From the NCBI GenBank assembly GCA_031262005.1, contig JAISIO010000025.1, positions 1-10,006 of the forward strand: DNA of 10,006 bases. The letters run 5' to 3'. Under the pieces are notes generated by a model, which was not told the origin of the DNA, did no database searches, and saw nothing but the letters and a program-made list of their open reading frames with translations. The number at the start of each line of letters is the position of its first letter. Position 1 is the first letter of the stretch. Source of the DNA: Bacteroidales bacterium. GTDB taxonomy: Bacteria > Bacteroidota > Bacteroidia > Bacteroidales > UBA1715. This document shows positions 6,526 through 10,006 of this stretch, one piece after another. The translations under genes and the position numbers were made by a program.

Positions 6526-7434
6526 TTATAACGTAAATTTTTCTTCCACTTTGTGTAAAACAATGCGCGCAACGGTGTTGAATATCAATATGATAACAAA
6601 CATAACCAAAGCGGCAAACATGAGTGCCGATTCGTATTTGGGTAGCGAAAGCATTTCGCCGTAATTATTGGCAATGAGCGCAGGCAGAGGGTAGGCACTG
6701 TCGAACAACGAGCGTGGTATTTCTACCATATTGCCGCATACCATAAGCACCGCCAATGTTTCGCCGAAGGCTTTGGAAACAGCAAGCACCGTAGAAGCAA
6801 TAATACCGGGGAGTGCTTTGCGCACTACCACTTTGCGAGATGTTTGCCACGGCGTAGCACCAAGCGATGCCGAAGCATCTTTAATTTCACTGGGCACGGT
6901 GGAAAATATTTCGACAAACAAACTCACCAGCAAGGGAATTATCATTACGCTCAACACAATTCCGCCTGCCAAAAGCGTGTAACCACTTGTGTAGTCCACA
7001 AAATGTGGACCTAAGCTATTGGCAATCCAAGGAACTATAATGAGAATGCCCCACAAACCATAAACCACCGAAGGTATTCCTGCCAAAATATCTAACACAG
7101 GGAAAACAGCTTTTTTTATCCACGGTTTTGCTTTTTCGGTGAGAAATAAAGCTGTGAGTAATGAAATGGGTAAGGCTATGATAAGTGATAATAGTGTTAC
7201 ATAAATAGAACTTACAATAAACGACCAAAACCCGAATTGCCCATTGAACGGACTCCATGCCGAACTTGTGAGCAAAGTCCACACCGAATTTTCTTTCAAT
7301 ATATCGGCTGATTTGGAATACAATCCCACCGCCATAAACACCAAAATAAGTAGCGAAAGCACGGTAAGCGAAAGCATTGTTCGGCTCATTATTTTGTTAA
7401 GAAAAATTCTGCGAGTTAGACGAGAGATTTGCAT
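6526..7434 (-). CDS. pstC: PstC-like ABC transporter permease
   Basis: This is the other inner-membrane permease of the Pst-type importer, 302 residues long. Hydrophobic segments lie near 20-38, 72-98, 110-138, 152-175, 209-233 and 268-293. PstC/PstA-like landmarks are GIPSVVYG (119-126), the coupling loop IKDASASLGATPWQ (184-197), ALPGI (207-211) and KAFGETLAV (221-229). Typical phosphate permeases have Arg at the first position of this last motif, where Lys221 is seen here; Glu225 is kept. The gene comes before pstA in transcription, matching the standard pst order S-C-A-B. A 171-bp gap with a family-B palindrome separates it from the binding-protein gene. No phoU follows the ATPase, unlike usual phosphate operons. 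Confidence 0.9.
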   Translation of the reverse strand: MQISRLTRRIFLNKIMSRTMLSLTVLSLLILVFMAVGLYSKSADILKENSVWTLLTSSAWSPFNGQFGFWSFIVSSIYVTLLSLIIALPISLLTALFLTEKAKPWIKKAVFPVLDILAGIPSVVYGLWGILIIVPWIANSLGPHFVDYTSGYTLLAGGIVLSVMIIPLLVSLFVEIFSTVPSEIKDASASLGATPWQTSRKVVVRKALPGIIASTVLAVSKAFGETLAVLMVCGNMVEIPRSLFDSAYPLPALIANNYGEMLSLPKYESALMFAALVMFVIILIFNTVARIVLHKVEEKFTL

Positions 7435-7514
7435 AGTCTGTTTTTGTTAGAATTAAAATGTGTGGTTTTTAGTGGGAATTTCTAAAAATATATAATTGTT
7501 GAAAATAAAGTAGC

Positions 7515-7561
7515 TTCGAGAGCATCAGCCATCGGGGTAACCGGTCGTTGAGGCTCTCGAA
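7515..7561. repeat. Palindromic repeat, family B, between pstS and pstC
   Basis: This 47-bp imperfect palindrome has end arms TTCGAGAGC and GCTCTCGAA pairing perfectly over 9 bp, with further interrupted pairing (ATCGG/CCGGT) close to the loop. On the minus strand it begins TTCGAGAGCCTCAACGACCG and later contains GATGGCTGA; both blocks are shared with the repeat at 1425-1487. It lies 45 bp downstream of the pstS-like stop codon. By analogy with REP elements between a binding-protein gene and its permease genes (malE-malF), it could protect the upstream mRNA; that role is inferred. Confidence 0.82.
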
Positions 7562-7605
7562 ACAGCAGTGCTTAATTAAAAAATTGATATTTTTAGAACC
7601 ACTCG

Positions 7606-8577
7606 TTATTTAATTTTTTGTAATGCTTGTGTCAATTTCTCGTCGGAAAGACCTATAAAACCTGTTTCGTCGGCATATTGCTGTCCTTCGGTTAATACAT
7701 AGTCAAGGAAGGCTACCACTTCGGGTTTTGTGGGTTTTCCTTTGGTAACTAAATACAAGTCGCGAGCAGGTGGCGAAGGGTATCGTCCATCGTTAATTGC
7801 TTGTATCAAAGAACTTGTGTTTTCGTAGAAATCTTCTTCGGCATCTATTTTCCCGTTTTCGTTCCCGTCAATCGGAATAATTGCCAAACCGTCGAATAAT
7901 TTTCTCGTTTTTTGATCGTAGGCGTAGGCAATGTTATTGTAGCCTATTCCCGCTTTTTCGCTTTGCACGGCAGCTGCCACTCCCGGGTCGCCCATTATGG
8001 CGGTTGCTTTTAGGTCTTCTTGTTTTTTGCCGAACCATGCGGCAAAGGTTTCGGCAGCACCACAGGCATCGGAACGAGTGAACACACGCACCGGAAGTTT
8101 TGATGAGGTGCCCAGCAATTCGCCCCATGTTTTAAATTCTTGATTCCACAGTTTTGCCGCTTTTTCTTTGGTTAATCCCACTTTTTTGATTGTTGCCAAT
8201 TCGGGATTTGCAGCATTGATAGTAGGAATTACCGCATCTTTTACCACTGCAATAGGAAAAGCACCTTTTTCTAATTCTTCAGGATATATTTCGCGCGACA
8301 CCATTCCTATGTCCACTACGCCCGATAAGGCGTCAGTCATTCCTTTTCCGGCACCTCCGCCCGAAATGTCTATGGTTACATTCGGGTGCAGTTTACGAAA
8401 TTCTTCACTCCATTTTACTGCCATAGGGTAGAGGGCAAAAGCTCCCGAAAGTTGAATTGTACCCGAAAGTTCGCCGCTTTTAGTGCTTTCTGCGGAACCC
8501 TCTTCTGTTTGTTTTGGACTGTTAGAGCAGCTTGCCAATAGTGCAAGACCAGCTACGAAAATTGAAATTTTTCTCAT
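7606..8577 (-). CDS. PstS-like periplasmic solute-binding lipoprotein
   Basis: This is the substrate-capturing component of the adjacent ABC importer, probably anchored by lipid on the periplasmic side. The 323-residue protein begins with a lipoprotein signal ending in LLASC, with the acylated cysteine at C17. PstS-family landmarks are LSGAFALYP (43-51), SGGGAGKG (72-79), GMVSREI (91-97), RSDACGAAETF (168-178) and GDPGV (196-200). The anion loop differs from phosphate-binding relatives: where they have GSGT after the R-x-x, this protein has ACGAA, so side chains that normally hold phosphate are missing. An EF-hand-like loop, DGNENGKIDAEE (237-248), has residues at calcium-coordinating positions. 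The gene is 32 bp downstream of the porin gene. Phosphate remains possible, but the altered loop and the sulfate-assimilation neighbours favour sulfate or a similar oxyanion. No symbol is given because the substrate is unsure. Confidence 0.86.
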   Translation of the reverse strand: MRKISIFVAGLALLASCSNSPKQTEEGSAESTKSGELSGTIQLSGAFALYPMAVKWSEEFRKLHPNVTIDISGGGAGKGMTDALSGVVDIGMVSREIYPEELEKGAFPIAVVKDAVIPTINAANPELATIKKVGLTKEKAAKLWNQEFKTWGELLGTSSKLPVRVFTRSDACGAAETFAAWFGKKQEDLKATAIMGDPGVAAAVQSEKAGIGYNNIAYAYDQKTRKLFDGLAIIPIDGNENGKIDAEEDFYENTSSLIQAINDGRYPSPPARDLYLVTKGKPTKPEVVAFLDYVLTEGQQYADETGFIGLSDEKLTQALQKIK

Positions 8578-8609
8578 ATAGATTGTTGATTTGATTATTT
8601 GTTATCCGA

Positions 8610-9848
8610 TTAGTCAATAAAAGAGGGTTTAAACGTCAATGAAATGTAAGCCCACTGCGGGAAACGAGTATCCACATCTATTTTCTTTTTCAAAATATCG
8701 CTGCCTTTGTTTGTAAAATAGGTGCTCCAACCACCTTGTACGGCAAATTGTTCATTCACAGCGTAGTTGGCGGTAATATCTATTTCCGAACCTATACTTT
8801 TTGTTCCGTCGGCGTCAATAGCTTGTTTCGTAGCAAAGTAGTGGTAGGTGAGATTGATGTCGAATTTAGGAAATAATTTAGCCGTTGCGCCTGCGTACAC
8901 GTCCACTAAACCTTGTGTCGGTACATTGCGCCAATATTCAATAGAGCCGTTGAATGAATGGTTTGTGCCGTACAATTTATTGAATGTAGTGCTTGTTCCA
9001 GCCTCAATACTGTTAGCCGAACCCGAAAATACATCGCCTCCAATTTTCAGGCTGTATGTGTTATTCAATTTTTGTTGAGCATTGAGTGCCAGCAAGTAGG
9101 CGTTGAGTTTTTTGTCGGTTTTGTCGTGCCCGAATTGATAGTAGCCTGTTGCTAAGAATGTAAACGGATTTTTTTTGTTGGTAATCCACACATTACCCCC
9201 AACGGTGTTGCGGTAGCTTGTAATTATATTGTTTTCGGCACCGCTTTGATAGCTATCGTTAATCCACAGAGCCGATGCGGAAATTACTCCGAAATTCACT
9301 TCGGAACGAAGAAAATTCAACGTTTTGTATGTGAGTGTGTATGGTGTAATTGCCTCAAAATTACCATCGCCGGTATTGTTGTACGCCGAACCGAAATGAA
9401 TATTCCACGTTTTGGCATTGTATTTCAACAATACAAGGTCGTGTGCACCGGGCGTGTTGCTCCAATTGTTGTACGAAAACAACCGTTTGTCGTCGTACTC
9501 CAATCCTTGCCGTCCAATGGCAAACGAGAATGCGGGTGTGAAGTTGTATTCTCCCCATGCTTCAAGAATTCCTACTCCTTGTCCGGTGTTTGCTACAGCT
9601 GTTTTTCCGAATGTGCGTGTGTCGAGTAATGACACTTTGGCTTTTACTTTCTCTGAAGCGTAGCTAAGGTTCAGTTTTGTACGCAGGTTATTCACAAATG
9701 CAGGATTGAGCGAATCTGCTAATGGCTCTTGAAATCCGTCGCGATATTCGGCGCGCGAGCGAATGTCGGCATCTACTTTGATTGACTGTGCAACTAATTG
9801 CGTTGCAATTGAGACTAACAGTGTTGTAATAAGTAATAATTGTTTCAT
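8610..9848 (-). CDS. Outer-membrane beta-barrel, alginate-export/porin-like
   Basis: The 412-residue protein has a Sec signal peptide (MKQLLLITTLLVSIATQLVAQ, likely cleavage after residue 21). The rest is a repeated alternating pattern rich in Tyr, Phe, Asn and Gly, ending in a final strand YISLTFKPSFID with aromatic residues, as in outer-membrane barrels. The segment with WGEYNF, IGRQGLEYDDKRLF and HDLVLLKY resembles the alginate-export (Alginate_exp) porin-like family, a name that covers many barrels with no link to alginate. As first gene of the run, 32 bp before the binding lipoprotein, it probably provides outer-membrane passage for the same solute. The substrate cannot be read from the sequence, and general porin activity is the simpler alternative. 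Confidence 0.78.
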   Translation of the reverse strand: MKQLLLITTLLVSIATQLVAQSIKVDADIRSRAEYRDGFQEPLADSLNPAFVNNLRTKLNLSYASEKVKAKVSLLDTRTFGKTAVANTGQGVGILEAWGEYNFTPAFSFAIGRQGLEYDDKRLFSYNNWSNTPGAHDLVLLKYNAKTWNIHFGSAYNNTGDGNFEAITPYTLTYKTLNFLRSEVNFGVISASALWINDSYQSGAENNIITSYRNTVGGNVWITNKKNPFTFLATGYYQFGHDKTDKKLNAYLLALNAQQKLNNTYSLKIGGDVFSGSANSIEAGTSTTFNKLYGTNHSFNGSIEYWRNVPTQGLVDVYAGATAKLFPKFDINLTYHYFATKQAIDADGTKSIGSEIDITANYAVNEQFAVQGGWSTYFTNKGSDILKKKIDVDTRFPQWAYISLTFKPSFID

Positions 9849-10006
9849 GGTGAATAGTTTTTAATGTATAGTTAAAAGTACAGTGCAAAGATGTAGTATT
9901 GCCGCAAATAACACAATACGTTTTTATACGGTTTTTTGCTAATAGGCATTTATACTCACTGATATTTATAAAAATGTTATATGTTTGTGTATTACTTTCA
10001 AAAAAA
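9849..10006. other. AT-rich upstream region of the operon
   Basis: This 158-bp noncoding stretch precedes the porin-like gene. Apart from the weak promoter candidate on the minus strand, I see no repeat, RNA gene, riboswitch-like fold or convincing operator in it. Confidence 0.5.
9886..9893 (-). promoter_or_regulatory. Possible -7 element of the operon promoter
   Basis: The minus strand reads CATCTTTG at 9893-9886, one mismatch from the Bacteroidota -7 consensus TAnnTTTG, at a distance that would give a leader of about 30 nt before the ATG at 9848. No good -33 TTTG is seen at the usual 19-21 nt spacing. It is the best candidate in the 158 bp upstream of the first gene, but weak. Confidence 0.35.

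Noticed and set aside
6348..6572. 74-codon minus-strand open frame between pstC and pstA
   Set aside because: It runs through the family-A repeats and into the 3' end of pstC; its composition follows the repeats, and no family resemblance is seen.
4605..8577. Ordinary phosphate-uptake operon call
   Set aside because: Not excluded, but not adopted as the main reading: phoU is absent, the anion loop and permease motifs are changed, and cysD follows pstB by 8 bp.
9980..9987. TATGTTTG on the plus strand as a promoter for a divergent gene beyond the right edge
   Set aside because: It matches the -7 consensus, but no -33 TTTG is seen at the right spacing and no plus-strand gene start is visible before the window ends.

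Overview
This window looks like part of a Bacteroidota chromosome, probably Bacteroidales. The composition is moderately AT-rich, Shine-Dalgarno sequences are weak or absent, a Bacteroidota-type -7 promoter element (TAnnTTTG) lies near the left edge, and the proteins are of Bacteroidota type. These include a lipoprotein solute-binding protein, an alginate-export-like outer-membrane barrel and a CysH of the iron-sulfur type. The genus cannot be named from the sequence.

All nine complete genes lie on the minus strand and read right to left as one probable transcription unit: outer-membrane porin-like barrel (9848-8610), PstS-like lipoprotein (8577-7606), PstC-like permease (7434-6526), PstA-like permease (6256-5408), PstB-like ATPase (5411-4605), cysD (4596-3688), cysN (3676-2405), cysH (2198-1491) and mnmA (1390-338). 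The block pstA-pstB-cysD-cysN is tightly packed (4-bp overlap, then 8 and 11 bp). At the left edge a further minus-strand gene seems to begin at base 21, behind a good promoter-like element at 60-67.

Read as a pathway, the order is outer-membrane passage, periplasmic capture, ABC import, sulfate activation to APS (CysDN), APS reduction to sulfite (CysH), and a sulfur-using tRNA thiolase (MnmA). The notable point is that the importer is of the phosphate (PhoT/Pst) type, not CysTWA, SulP or SLC13, and is fused by operon structure to sulfate-activation genes. No phoU is present. The binding protein has a changed anion loop (ACGAA where phosphate-binding relatives have GSGT) and an EF-hand-like loop. 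Both permeases have Lys in place of the Arg usual in the R-A-x-G-E motif. My main hypothesis is a Pst-derived importer for sulfate (or another fully ionised oxyanion) serving the assimilation genes beside it; this is inference.

The four longer intergenic gaps inside the operon (100, 206, 269 and 171 bp) each hold palindromic repeats, while the short junctions hold none. Family A has ends GGATTGCTTC and TCGCAATGACG around a variable core. It occurs as three head-to-head doublets (REPIN-like), one of them with perfect 28-bp arms. Family B (TTCGAGAGCCTCAACGACCG core) occurs twice. These may tune mRNA stability or segment the operon, or may simply mark tolerated insertion points.
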